Of a DNA stretch of 41,569 bases, positions 7,843-16,052 are shown piece by piece. The notes under the pieces were generated by a model, which saw only the letters and a list, made by a program, of their open reading frames with translations, ran no database searches and was not told the origin of the DNA. Positions within the stretch are counted from its first letter, which is position 1. Each line of letters starts with the position of its first letter. Source of the DNA: Pseudomaricurvus sp. HS19 (GTDB lineage: Bacteria > Pseudomonadota > Gammaproteobacteria > Pseudomonadales > Cellvibrionaceae); NCBI RefSeq assembly GCF_009857815.1, contig NZ_WVVW01000004.1:1-41569 (forward strand), in the 5' to 3' direction. The position numbers and the translations under genes were made by a program.

Positions 7843-9996
7843 ATGAAGAAACTGCCCTTACTGGCGCTGTCGGCGCTGCTCACCCTGACCGGATGCCAGC
7901 AGGAGGCCCCGGATACAGCGGTATCGGCTGATAAGCCGACACCCGCTGCGCCAGAGAGTCAGATTGTCGTGCCTGATACTGATTGGCCGAACTATGGCGG
8001 CGACGGTCGCGAGCAGCACTACAGCGAACTGGATCAGGTGTCGCTGGCCAATATCGGTCAACTGGACCTGGCCTGGTACTACGACCTGGAACCGGGCTTC
8101 TCCGTCTCCAGCCCGGTGACGGGCGGCAACAAACTCTTTACCACTACCGGCAACAGTTTTATTCGTGCGTTCGATGCCGCCAGCGGTGAGCTGTTGTGGG
8201 AGTTCGACGCCAAAACCCGCGACATTGCCCAGAGCCCACTGCACATGAGCTGGGGCAACAAGGGTATCGCCTGGTGGAACAACCGCGTGTTTCTCGCCAC
8301 CACCGACGGCCGCGTGATCGCGCTGGACGACAGCAGCGGCCAGCCGCTGTGGGAGCAGCGTCAGTTTGAACTGAACGAACTCCGTAACAGCAACGGCGCA
8401 CCACGGGTATTCGATGGCAAGGTGATTATCGGCCACGGCGGTGCCGATATCAGCCCGATCCGCGGCTACGTCACTGCCTACGACGCCATGACCGGCGAGC
8501 AGCTGTGGCGCTTCTATACCACTCCAGGCAACCCCGCCGAGCCTCCGGCTAACAAGGCCGAGGAGGTGATGCAGCCTACCTGGAAGGGTGACTGGTACGG
8601 CAAGGGTGGTGGCGGCACCGCCTGGAACGCCTTCAGTTACGACCAGGAGCTGGACCTGATCTACCTGGGGGTTGGCAACGGTTTTCCCTACAACCACCAG
8701 ATGCGCAGTCCCGGTGGTGGTGACAACCTGTTTCTCGCCTCCATCGTGGCGGTGAAGGCCGATACCGGCGAGTACGTCTGGCACTACCAGGTGTGTCCGG
8801 CGGAGCAGTGGGACTGCACGGCGGTGCAGGATATGACCATTGGCAACATCACCCTCGACGGCCAGCCGCGCAAGGTGATCATGCACGCGCCGAAGAACGG
8901 TTTCTTTTACGTGCTGGATGCCGCCAGTGGCGAATTTATTTCGGCCGAGAAGATCGCCAAAGTCACCTGGGCCGAAAAGATCGATCCCGACAGCGGACGC
9001 CCGGTGGAGAACCCAGGAATCCGCTACCAGAACAACACTGAACTGTTTGAGCTCTGGCCCGGCCCGCAGGGGGCCCACAGCTGGCTGCCGCAGGCCTTCA
9101 GCCAGAGTACCGGTCTGGTCTATGTCCCGATTATTGAGATGGGTGCCCTGATCGGCCCACCCAATCCCAATATGCCAGCCATCAGCGCCGGCATGGGGGT
9201 GACCATGATCCCCGACGCCGAACTGCCCGACAGCCGTCGCAGTTTCCTGCGCGCCTGGAACCCGGCCACCCAGACCGAAGCCTGGTCACTGGAGCTGCCC
9301 GGTGATTGGCCGGGCGGGGTGCTGGCCACGGGCGGCGACCTGGTGTTCCAGGGGCGCATGGACGGTTACCTGGTGGCCTACAACGCCCGGACCGGGGCAG
9401 AGGTTTGGTCCTATAAAACTGTGGCTCCGGTGGTGGCGGCGCCCATCGCCTACAGCGTGGCTGGCAAGCAGTACATCAGTGTGCTCACCGGCAGCGGCTC
9501 CCAGGGTGGCGGCATTATGGCCACCGGCAACGCGGCGTTCCGCACCGACTATGCGCTGCCGCGACGACTGCTGACCTTTGCCCTCGATGGCACCGCCAGG
9601 CGGCCGGAGTTTGTGATGCCTGCGCAGGTTCCGCTGCAGGACCCGGACTTTGTGCCGCAGAAGGATCGGGTGATGAGCGGAGCCATGGCATTTGCCGGTA
9701 ACGCCTGCCTGGTGTGTCACGGTATGAATGCCATCGGCGGTGGCGCGGCCCCGGACCTGCGTTTTTCCCCCATGATTCTCGACGCGGCTGCCTTTAAGAC
9801 TGTGGTGAAAGATGGTGTGCTGAAGCCGCGGGGCATGCCACCAACGCCGTGGATCGATGACGCGGCGCTGGAAGATATCCGCCATTACCTGCGCCTGCGC
9901 GCCATGCAGGCGCCTGCGGAATTACAGGCACTCAAAACCGGCAAGTCGACGCCGGCCAGCGATGACGCCGCGCCGGTTATATCGACCGGCACCTGA
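7843..9996 (+). CDS. Quinohemoprotein alcohol dehydrogenase lipoprotein (PQQ plus cytochrome c)
   Basis: This 717-residue protein is a type II quinohemoprotein dehydrogenase, which oxidises alcohols with PQQ and passes electrons to its own cytochrome c domain. The N-terminus is a lipoprotein signal with lipobox LTGC (Cys18). The PQQ propeller covers about residues 45-590, with GGGGTAWNAFSYD and WHYQVCPAEQWDCTAVQDM in the expected places and APKNGFFYVLD after. The cytochrome c domain has CLVCH (Cys622, Cys625, His626) and a downstream GMPPTPW segment for the methionine ligand. The vicinal Cys-Cys pair usual at the PQQ site appears to be missing: the equivalent stretch reads HMSWGNKG. The ATG at 7843 was preferred over the GTG at 7840 because GGGGGA lies nine bases before it. 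Confidence 0.9.
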   Translation: MKKLPLLALSALLTLTGCQQEAPDTAVSADKPTPAAPESQIVVPDTDWPNYGGDGREQHYSELDQVSLANIGQLDLAWYYDLEPGFSVSSPVTGGNKLFTTTGNSFIRAFDAASGELLWEFDAKTRDIAQSPLHMSWGNKGIAWWNNRVFLATTDGRVIALDDSSGQPLWEQRQFELNELRNSNGAPRVFDGKVIIGHGGADISPIRGYVTAYDAMTGEQLWRFYTTPGNPAEPPANKAEEVMQPTWKGDWYGKGGGGTAWNAFSYDQELDLIYLGVGNGFPYNHQMRSPGGGDNLFLASIVAVKADTGEYVWHYQVCPAEQWDCTAVQDMTIGNITLDGQPRKVIMHAPKNGFFYVLDAASGEFISAEKIAKVTWAEKIDPDSGRPVENPGIRYQNNTELFELWPGPQGAHSWLPQAFSQSTGLVYVPIIEMGALIGPPNPNMPAISAGMGVTMIPDAELPDSRRSFLRAWNPATQTEAWSLELPGDWPGGVLATGGDLVFQGRMDGYLVAYNARTGAEVWSYKTVAPVVAAPIAYSVAGKQYISVLTGSGSQGGGIMATGNAAFRTDYALPRRLLTFALDGTARRPEFVMPAQVPLQDPDFVPQKDRVMSGAMAFAGNACLVCHGMNAIGGGAAPDLRFSPMILDAAAFKTVVKDGVLKPRGMPPTPWIDDAALEDIRHYLRLRAMQAPAELQALKTGKSTPASDDAAPVISTGT

Positions 9997-10004
9997 TGTG
10001 AGTG

Positions 10005-10034
10005 AATCGGGCCCGCCCCGGGGTGGGCCCGATT
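10005..10034 (+). terminator. Strong hairpin after the oxidoreductase operon
   Basis: AATCGGGCCC (10005-10014) and GGGCCCGATT (10025-10034) form a perfect 10-bp stem around a GC-rich 10-base loop, nine bases after the dehydrogenase stop. No clear T-run follows, so it may be a stabilising or imperfect terminator hairpin. Confidence 0.6.
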
Positions 10035-10107
10035 GGATTAGCAGCGCGGGCCTCGGCTACACTGCAGCGCTACCGCAACAGAACTCTGACCCCATAAGCC
10101 CGGATCC

Positions 10108-10326
10108 ATGAACATGCCCACTGCCTGCAGCCGGCGATCGTTTTTGCTGACCATTGGAATTGCACTTGTCGTCCCGCGAGGCTGGGCGTCAGGGCCTCTG
10201 GCCGGGAACACACCCCCGCCAGCGGATGAACAGCGTTCGCTGCCGCCGGACAGCCATGCGCTGTCGGACAGTGGCAGTTACCAACTGCTGCGGCAGCGCT
10301 ACCTGCAACTTAATGACCCCGTCTGA
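10108..10326 (+). CDS. Small protein with twin-arginine-like signal
   Basis: This 72-residue open frame has a twin-arginine-like motif (SRRSFLL at residues 8-14) followed by a hydrophobic stretch (TIGIALVVP) and a possible cleavage site around GWASG. That leaves a mature part of only about 45 residues, rich in Pro, Ser and Gln. I do not recognise the family. It may be a genuine small exported protein, or the remains of a longer Tat substrate that once accompanied the dehydrogenase. It lies after the hairpin at 10005-10034 and just before the DMT transporter gene (23-bp gap), so it may be co-transcribed with that transporter. No strong ribosome binding site is evident. Confidence 0.5.
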   Translation: MNMPTACSRRSFLLTIGIALVVPRGWASGPLAGNTPPPADEQRSLPPDSHALSDSGSYQLLRQRYLQLNDPV

Positions 10327-10349
10327 CAGCGGAGCGGAGTAAACACCCC

Positions 10350-11228
10350 ATGCCGGTTCTGTTGCTCTATCTCGGCGTCTCCCTGGTATGGGGCTCCACC
10401 TGGCTGGCGATTACTTTCCAGCTGGGGGTGGTAGACCCGCTGGTGTCGGTGATCTACCGCTTTGGGCTGGCTGCGGCACTGCTGTTTCTCTGGTGCCTGC
10501 TGCGACGTATCCCGTTGCGGCTGACCTTGCGGCAACACGCTTTTATGCTGTTGCAGGGCAGTTTCCTGTTCGGCCTCAACTACTGGATTCTCTACCTGGC
10601 GGCACAGCACGTTACCAGCGGCCTGATTGCTGCCACCTTTGCCACCATCGTTTTCCTCAACGCCTTTAACGCCCGCCTGTGGCTGCAGATGCCCATCAAG
10701 CCGGAAGTGCTGCAGGGTGGGGTGGCGGGTATTGCCGGGGTGGCGCTGCTGTTCAGTCACGAGCTGCAGGGCCTGAGCCTCACCGGACCGGTGGCGGTGG
10801 GGCTGGGGTGGGCGCTGCTGTCGACCCTGATGGCTTCACTGGGCAATATCACCGCCGCCTATAACACCTCCGGTGGTCGCTCGGTAATGGCCATCAATGC
10901 CTGGGGCATGCTCTACGGAACGGTGACCGTGCTGATCATTGCGCTGTTGTTGGGGGTGCCTTTCACCTTCGATACCCGGCCTTCCTACCTGCTGTCACTG
11001 GGCTACCTGGTGGTGTTTGGCTCGATTCTTACCTTTGCCGGTTACCTGCGGCTGATCACCGTGCTGGGCCCGGACAAGGCCGCCTACATGAGCATGCTGG
11101 TGCCCATTATTGCCCTTACACTCTCGTCCTTCTTTGAGGGCTACCAGTGGAGCCTGTCGGCGTTTGCCGGGCTGGCGCTGGTACTGGCCGGCAACTGGTG
11201 GGCCATGGGGCGTCGGCAATCCCGCTGA
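10350..11228 (+). CDS. DMT-superfamily (EamA) transporter
   Basis: This 292-residue inner-membrane protein of the drug/metabolite transporter superfamily has about ten hydrophobic helices arranged as two EamA repeats. The opening segment LYLGVSLVWGSTWLAITFQL is typical of EamA proteins, and the second half repeats the pattern (TGPVAVGLGWALLSTLMASLG). Family members usually export amino acids, metabolites or drugs, and the substrate cannot be told here. GGAG lies about ten bases before the ATG. It follows the small Tat-like gene closely and is followed by a long repeat-rich non-coding stretch. Confidence 0.9.
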   Translation: MPVLLLYLGVSLVWGSTWLAITFQLGVVDPLVSVIYRFGLAAALLFLWCLLRRIPLRLTLRQHAFMLLQGSFLFGLNYWILYLAAQHVTSGLIAATFATIVFLNAFNARLWLQMPIKPEVLQGGVAGIAGVALLFSHELQGLSLTGPVAVGLGWALLSTLMASLGNITAAYNTSGGRSVMAINAWGMLYGTVTVLIIALLLGVPFTFDTRPSYLLSLGYLVVFGSILTFAGYLRLITVLGPDKAAYMSMLVPIIALTLSSFFEGYQWSLSAFAGLALVLAGNWWAMGRRQSR

Positions 11229-11256
11229 ATACCAATGCATTCGGTTTGGCAGAGCC

Positions 11257-11423
11257 GTCATTCCCGCAGATCAATGTCATTCTCGCAGATCAATGTCATT
11301 CCCGCGTAGGCGGGAATCCATTTCTCCAGCGAGATGGTGGTTAATATCATGCCGTCATTCCCGCGCAGGCGGGAATCCAGGGTGGTATCGGATTCTATGG
11401 ATCCCCGCCTGCGCGGGGATGAC
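11257..11423. repeat. GTCATTCCCGC-type palindromic repeats
   Basis: This stretch begins with three head-to-tail 19-base units starting GTCATTCCCGC or GTCATTCTCGC (11257, 11276, 11295). A 70-bp inverted repeat from 11354 to 11423 follows, whose arms are GTCATTCCCGCGCAGGCGGG and its near complement. The same motif recurs at 36544-36612, and a shorter hairpin of the same kind is at 41354-41371. These look like REP/MITE-type intergenic repeats that are common in proteobacteria. Confidence 0.75.
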
Positions 11424-11580
11424 GACGGAAGAGAGGCCGTCTCCTTATTAAGGGTTGAACGCCGCGCGGCCGGGACAAATTGGCCGCGTTGAAAGCATAG
11501 CGCGCAAAAAGGCTTTTCAATCTGCAGACAGAATGAAAAGATCGCTCTCATATTTGATGGCAAATCCTGCCCCGTCTTTG

Positions 11581-11907
11581 CGAGGCGTGTTTTGCAGCGC
11601 CGAAGCAATCCATGTGTGGCACCGTATCGACTGGTCCACGGTAGACGTGGATCGCCGCGCTGCGCTCGCGATGACGGTAGTGGTCGTTGCGAGGCGTGTT
11701 TTGCAGCGCCGAAGCAACCCATGTTTGGCACCGTATCGGCTGGCCCGCGGTAAACATGGATCGCCACGCTGCGCTCGCGATGACGGTAGTGGTCGTTGCG
11801 AGGCGTGTTTTGCAGCGACGAAGCAACCTATGTTTGGCACCGTATCGGCTGGCCCGCGGTAAACGTGGATCGCCACGCTGCGCTCGCGATGACGACAGTG
11901 GGCGTTG
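11581..11907. repeat. Three tandem copies of a 109-bp repeat
   Basis: Copies start at 11581, 11690 and 11799, an exact 109-base period with few differences. Each begins CGAGGCGTGTTTTGCAGC and ends with a near-complementary CGCTGCGCTCGCGATGACG, so every unit is itself an imperfect inverted repeat. The ends match the GCGAGGCG...GAAGCAATC / GATTGC...CTCGCAATGAC repeat family seen between genes in many bacteria (recalled). No convincing gene lies in the whole gap from 11229 to 11943. The part from about 11455 to 11580 shows nothing recognisable. Confidence 0.85.
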
Positions 11908-11943
11908 TAATCTAACTGCTAACTCCCCGGCACGAGTAGCACT

Positions 11944-12702
11944 ATGGCTTTTACCCCCTCACTGGATCAACGCCTGGTGGCCCATCGCGGCTGGCAGCAG
12001 CGCTATCCGGAAAACACCCTCATTGGCATACAGGCGGCCCTTAACGCCGGCGCCTGCCATATCGAGATCGATGTGCACCTGACGGCTGATCACGTACCGG
12101 TGCTGTGTCACGACCTCACCCTGGAGCGGCTTAGCGGCAGCAGTGGCACCATCACTGAACTGACACTGCAACAACTGCAGGACTACAGCGCCTATGAACC
12201 TGACCGCCTCGGCGGCCGTTATCGCGGCAACCCCTTCACCACCCTGCAGCAGTGTGTGACACTGTTGCAACGCTACAGCGGCGTTAGCCTCTATGTGGAG
12301 ATCAAGCGCAAATCCCTCTATCACTTCGGTGCCAGGAAGATGCTGGAGGCCGTACTGCCGCTGTTACAGACTCTCAGGGATCGCAGTTTCCTGATCAGTT
12401 TTGATGTGCCGGTGCTGGCCAGCGCCCGTCTGCGGGGCTGGAAAAACATTGCGCCGGTACTGACTACACTGGAACAGGCACGGTCGGAGGAGTTTCAGCG
12501 ACTGCAGCCGGACATGCTGTTCTGCGATACCGACCTGCTCTCCGCTGCTGGCGCGGTGCAGGGCCTGGGCTGGCCGGTGGCGGTCTACGAGGTGGATTCG
12601 GCAGAGTCGGCACAATACTGGTTTAAACAGGGAGTGGCACTGGTGGAGACCTTCAAGGTAGGTCAGCTGATCAACGATCTGCGGGCAGGTGACGATGGCT
12701 GA
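11944..12702 (+). CDS. Glycerophosphodiester phosphodiesterase
   Basis: This 252-residue GDPD-family TIM-barrel enzyme hydrolyses glycerophosphodiesters from lipid turnover to glycerol-3-phosphate and an alcohol. The catalytic HRG with downstream PENT (residues 14-25), the metal-binding EIDVHLTADHVPV segment and the CHD catalytic histidine are all present, as is the EIKRK strand in mid-protein. No signal peptide is seen, so it should be cytoplasmic, like UgpQ. The last eight bases overlap the start of the GlpD-like gene, whose product would consume the glycerol-3-phosphate made here. Confidence 0.92.
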   Translation: MAFTPSLDQRLVAHRGWQQRYPENTLIGIQAALNAGACHIEIDVHLTADHVPVLCHDLTLERLSGSSGTITELTLQQLQDYSAYEPDRLGGRYRGNPFTTLQQCVTLLQRYSGVSLYVEIKRKSLYHFGARKMLEAVLPLLQTLRDRSFLISFDVPVLASARLRGWKNIAPVLTTLEQARSEEFQRLQPDMLFCDTDLLSAAGAVQGLGWPVAVYEVDSAESAQYWFKQGVALVETFKVGQLINDLRAGDDG

Positions 12703-13879
12703 TGAGCACTATGAAGTCACCGTGATCGGCGGCGGTATTCACGGCGCGGGTGTTGCCCAGGCGGCTGCGGCAGCCGGCTACCGTACACTGATTATCGAGC
12801 AGCGGGACTGGGCCGCGGAGACCTCCAGCCGTTCCAGCAAACTCCTGCACGGTGGCCTGCGCTATCTGGAGACAGCACAGTTCGGGCTGGTGCGTGAAAG
12901 CCTGCGGGAGCGCAACCTGCTGCTGCAGCTGGCACCTGACCTGGCGCACCCCTTGCGTTTCAATATCCCGGTCTACCGCGATATGCGCCGCCGCCCCTGG
13001 CAGCTGGTGGTGGGGCTCAGCCTTTATGCCTTGCTCTCCGGGCTCTCCTCCCTGTCGCGCTTCAGTATTTCCCGCAGTGCCCACGCTGCCCTGCGCACCC
13101 AGGGATTACAGAAGGTATTCCGCTACTGGGATGGGCAGACCGACGATGTGCAGCTGACCCGGGCGGTGATCCGCTCGGCGCAGGAGAACGGTGCCGAGCT
13201 GCTATGCCCGGCAAGACTGCTGCAGGCCAGCCAGCAGCCGGATGGTTATCAGCTGACGGTGGAGGAGGGCCGGGGGGAAGAGGGTACCCAGGAATCCCTT
13301 CCGATCCGTCAGTTACAGACCGACTACCTGGTGAATTGCAGCGGCCCCTGGATCAACCAGGTGCTGGGCCTGGTTGAGCCACTGCCGCAACAGCGTAACT
13401 GCGAGCTGGTGAAGGGCAGTCACCTGGTGATCCGGGAGAAGATCTCCAGCGAGGCTTTCTACCTGGAGGCCCCTGCCGACGGCCGCGCCATCTTCCTGTT
13501 GCCGTGGGGTGAGCACAGCCTGCTGGGTACCACCGAGCAACCCTTCCGTGGCGACGACCCGCAGGCTGTGGCGGTGTCGCCGCAGGAGCGTACCTACCTG
13601 CTGGAGACCGCGCATCACTATTTTCCCACCAGCAACTTTACCGTGATCGACGAGTTTGCCGGCCTGCGGGTACTGCCGTCGGGGGACAATCGTGCCTTTG
13701 AGCGGCCGCGGGACTGTGTATTGCACCTCGACCCGCAGCATCCAGCCCTGTTGAGTCTCTATGGGGGCAAGCTCACCACCTATCGCAAAACCGCCGATAA
13801 AGTACTTCAGCACATTCGCCAGCAACTGGGCCCGCGTGCGGTGCGGGCAGCCACCGACAAGCTGCCACTGCAGGTTTAA
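12695..13879 (+). CDS. glpD: Glycerol-3-phosphate dehydrogenase (FAD), short form
   Basis: This 394-residue flavoprotein oxidises glycerol-3-phosphate to dihydroxyacetone phosphate, feeding electrons to the quinone pool at the inner membrane. The Rossmann FAD motif GGGIHGAGVAQ lies near the N-terminus, and the GlpD-typical TSSRSSKLLHGGLRYLE follows at about 45-61. The GGKLTTYRKTADKV segment near the end matches the last part of the catalytic domain. GlpD of E. coli is about 500 residues. Here the protein stops about 25 residues after the TTYRK motif, so the C-terminal alpha-helical domain is missing. The ATG at 12695 was preferred to the GTG at 12689. The stop overlaps the stop of convergent glpK by four bases. 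Confidence 0.9.
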   Translation: MADEHYEVTVIGGGIHGAGVAQAAAAAGYRTLIIEQRDWAAETSSRSSKLLHGGLRYLETAQFGLVRESLRERNLLLQLAPDLAHPLRFNIPVYRDMRRRPWQLVVGLSLYALLSGLSSLSRFSISRSAHAALRTQGLQKVFRYWDGQTDDVQLTRAVIRSAQENGAELLCPARLLQASQQPDGYQLTVEEGRGEEGTQESLPIRQLQTDYLVNCSGPWINQVLGLVEPLPQQRNCELVKGSHLVIREKISSEAFYLEAPADGRAIFLLPWGEHSLLGTTEQPFRGDDPQAVAVSPQERTYLLETAHHYFPTSNFTVIDEFAGLRVLPSGDNRAFERPRDCVLHLDPQHPALLSLYGGKLTTYRKTADKVLQHIRQQLGPRAVRAATDKLPLQV

Positions 13880-15378
13880 TCGCCGCTCTGCGGGTGTCGA
13901 TCCAGTTCGGCTTGCAGTAAGCCGCTCCACTGCCGGTAGCGCTGCTCCGGCAGGGTGGCATTGGCGGGCTGAAAGGATTCTGTCTCCGCCATTTGCCATT
14001 GCTCCCCGTCAGCGGCTTCAGCCTTCCGCGACGCACCCCACAGTAACAGCCACGCGGCCCCCCGAGCGGAGGCCTCCCGCTCCTCCACCCTCGCCACCTC
14101 AATGCCAGTGAGATCCGCCAGCAGCTGACACAGCAGGTTGCAGCCGGAGAGGCCGCCGCTGACGATGATTCGGTGCGGTGGCGACCGGTACTGGCAGAGC
14201 CTGTCGAAGTTGCGCCGCAGCAAAAACGCGATGCTCTCCAGCACCGCCAGTGCCTGCTGCCGGCCGCTGCCAGTGCCACTGAAACGGCTGCGGAAATCAG
14301 CCCGCCAATCCGGGGAGCCGAGCCCGCCGACGCCGTTGAGAAACAGGGGCAGCCCGGATTGTTGCAGGCTGAAGTCGCCGGGGCTGAGCCGCAGCGCCCA
14401 GTCAATATCCTGCTGCTCTGCGCCCTGACTGTTGTCCGTCAGCCATTGCAGGGCGGAGCCGGCACCATTGACGGTACCCTCGGCGGCGTAAAGCGCCTGT
14501 TCGCCGGACGCATAAATCACACTGCAGAGTTGCCGCTCCGGTGCCGGCGGTCGGGGCAATGGCCGGTAGATAAAAGCGCCGGTGCCCAGGTTGATGTAGA
14601 CGCAATCCGGTTGCGGGTTGCCGTCGGCAAAGGCCGCCGCTGACTGATCGCCGTTCAGCAGTCGCAGCGGCAGTGTGAGTCCGTCCACCACCAGCGTCCC
14701 GAATTCAGAATCCGATGGCACTATGTCCGGCAGTCGCTGCCGCTCAATACCGAACAGTGACAACAGTTGTGGCGACCATTGATGGCTGGCCAGTTCCATC
14801 AGCAGTGTGCGGGAGGCGTTGGCGGGATCGACCCGGACGGGTTGTTCGCGTAACAGGGCGTAGGCCAGGTAGCTGGCCAGCGGTGCCAGCACCGCGCTGT
14901 GGCTCTGTTGCAGTGCCGGCAGGTAATCCAGGCACCAGCGCATCTTGCTGGCGCCGAAGTGGGCGTTGGGCCAGAGGCCGGTGAGGCGCTGGACCTGATC
15001 GTTGTCCAGCGCCTGCGCCGCCAGCCAGCGGGCAGCACGAGTATCCTGCCAGCTGATAATGGGGGTGAGTGTGGTACCGGTGTCGGGCTCCCAGGCCACA
15101 AGGCTGGAACGCTGGCAAACCAGGCCCGCCACGCGCAGCTGTCGGCGCTGGTGGTCGGTTAAGGCGCTTACGGCGTTACTTACCGTGGCCTGCAGAGAGA
15201 GGACTACCTCAGCAGGATCCTGTTCCACATGCCCGGGTTGTGGTCGTAGGGTAGCGACTGGCTGTTGGGCGCTGCTGACGACCCGTCCGGCGCTGTCGAA
15301 CACCATGGCGCGACTGCTGCTGCCACCCTGGTCCAGAACCAGGCAGAGCGGGCCTGCAGCCGCGGATGTCGTGTTCAT
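13876..15378 (-). CDS. glpK: Glycerol kinase, FGGY family
   Basis: This 500-residue sugar kinase of the FGGY family is most like glycerol kinase, which makes glycerol-3-phosphate from glycerol and ATP. The N-terminal phosphate-binding loop LDQGGSSSRAMVFD is close to the DQGTTSSRA of GlpK, though the usual Thr is replaced. The central NLGTGAFI loop and the late IVSGGLSGCNLLCQLLADLTG motif support the family. The neighbouring GlpD-like and GDPD genes make a glycerol role the best reading, but another polyol cannot be excluded. It starts 12 bases after the GFA-domain gene and likely shares its transcript. It meets the GlpD gene tail to tail with overlapping stops. Confidence 0.83.
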   Translation of the reverse strand: MNTTSAAAGPLCLVLDQGGSSSRAMVFDSAGRVVSSAQQPVATLRPQPGHVEQDPAEVVLSLQATVSNAVSALTDHQRRQLRVAGLVCQRSSLVAWEPDTGTTLTPIISWQDTRAARWLAAQALDNDQVQRLTGLWPNAHFGASKMRWCLDYLPALQQSHSAVLAPLASYLAYALLREQPVRVDPANASRTLLMELASHQWSPQLLSLFGIERQRLPDIVPSDSEFGTLVVDGLTLPLRLLNGDQSAAAFADGNPQPDCVYINLGTGAFIYRPLPRPPAPERQLCSVIYASGEQALYAAEGTVNGAGSALQWLTDNSQGAEQQDIDWALRLSPGDFSLQQSGLPLFLNGVGGLGSPDWRADFRSRFSGTGSGRQQALAVLESIAFLLRRNFDRLCQYRSPPHRIIVSGGLSGCNLLCQLLADLTGIEVARVEEREASARGAAWLLLWGASRKAEAADGEQWQMAETESFQPANATLPEQRYRQWSGLLQAELDRHPQSGD

Positions 15379-15390
15379 GCGAGTTGCGTG

Positions 15391-15798
15391 TCAGGGTTGG
15401 CCGTCGTGTGTGGCGACCCCTTCCGGGACCTCAAACCAGGCCTGCTTCTGGCTCAGCCAGATGTGGGCGGTGGGCCGCAGGATGGAGGTGTCGTCGAGAC
15501 TGGCGGGCTTGAGCTTGATCTTGCCCGGTTCTGCGGGGTTGTAGTGGTAAATACGATTGCCACAGGTGGGGCAGAAGCGGGCGGCGTTGGTATTGCCGCT
15601 GTCCGCCAGCCGGCTCCACTCCGCCATCTCGCCTTCAAACTCCACATCCTCACTGTTGACCACGGCGGTAATGCTGAAGGCACTGGTGGATAGCTTCTGG
15701 CAGGCCTTGCAGTGACAGGCGATCACCGCCAGTGGTGCCGCCTTGAGTGTGTAACGTACGCCGCCGCACTGACATGAACCATTGATTGGGTAGGTCAT
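15391..15798 (-). CDS. GFA-domain zinc protein
   Basis: This 135-residue protein of the GFA family (named after glutathione-dependent formaldehyde-activating enzyme; also CENP-V-like) has zinc-site cysteines in CQCGG, CHCKACQK and CPTCGN, in the standard order. GFA-fold proteins bind zinc and sometimes glutathione, but the reaction of most members is unknown, so no function is claimed. AGAGGAG precedes the ATG by about eight bases. It is the first gene of a two-gene minus-strand unit with glycerol kinase. The 254 bases to its right hold the divergent promoters of this unit and of the phospholipase-D lipoprotein. Confidence 0.9.
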   Translation of the reverse strand: MTYPINGSCQCGGVRYTLKAAPLAVIACHCKACQKLSTSAFSITAVVNSEDVEFEGEMAEWSRLADSGNTNAARFCPTCGNRIYHYNPAEPGKIKLKPASLDDTSILRPTAHIWLSQKQAWFEVPEGVATHDGQP

Positions 15799-16052
15799 AA
15801 GCTGCTCCTCTGAGTGAACCGTTATTGTGGCCCGGGGTGTGATCGCCGGTAAGCGTCACAAATCCTCACAACTATAGTCGTGGCCCGGGTCGAACACGAT
15901 GATTACCAAACTGGCAGCGAGGTGCAATGGGAAACAAAGTGGCGCCTGATTGGGCTGTTAGGGCTATAGTGGTTTACACTTTTTGCTGCCGCCCGAACCG
16001 CTGAAGGGATTGATGTTCGGGTTGAACCCACTAACACCGGATCGGGTCAAGC

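Noticed and set aside
11581-11907. CRISPR-like array
   Set aside because: Period is 109 bases with the whole unit conserved and no unique spacers; no cas genes.
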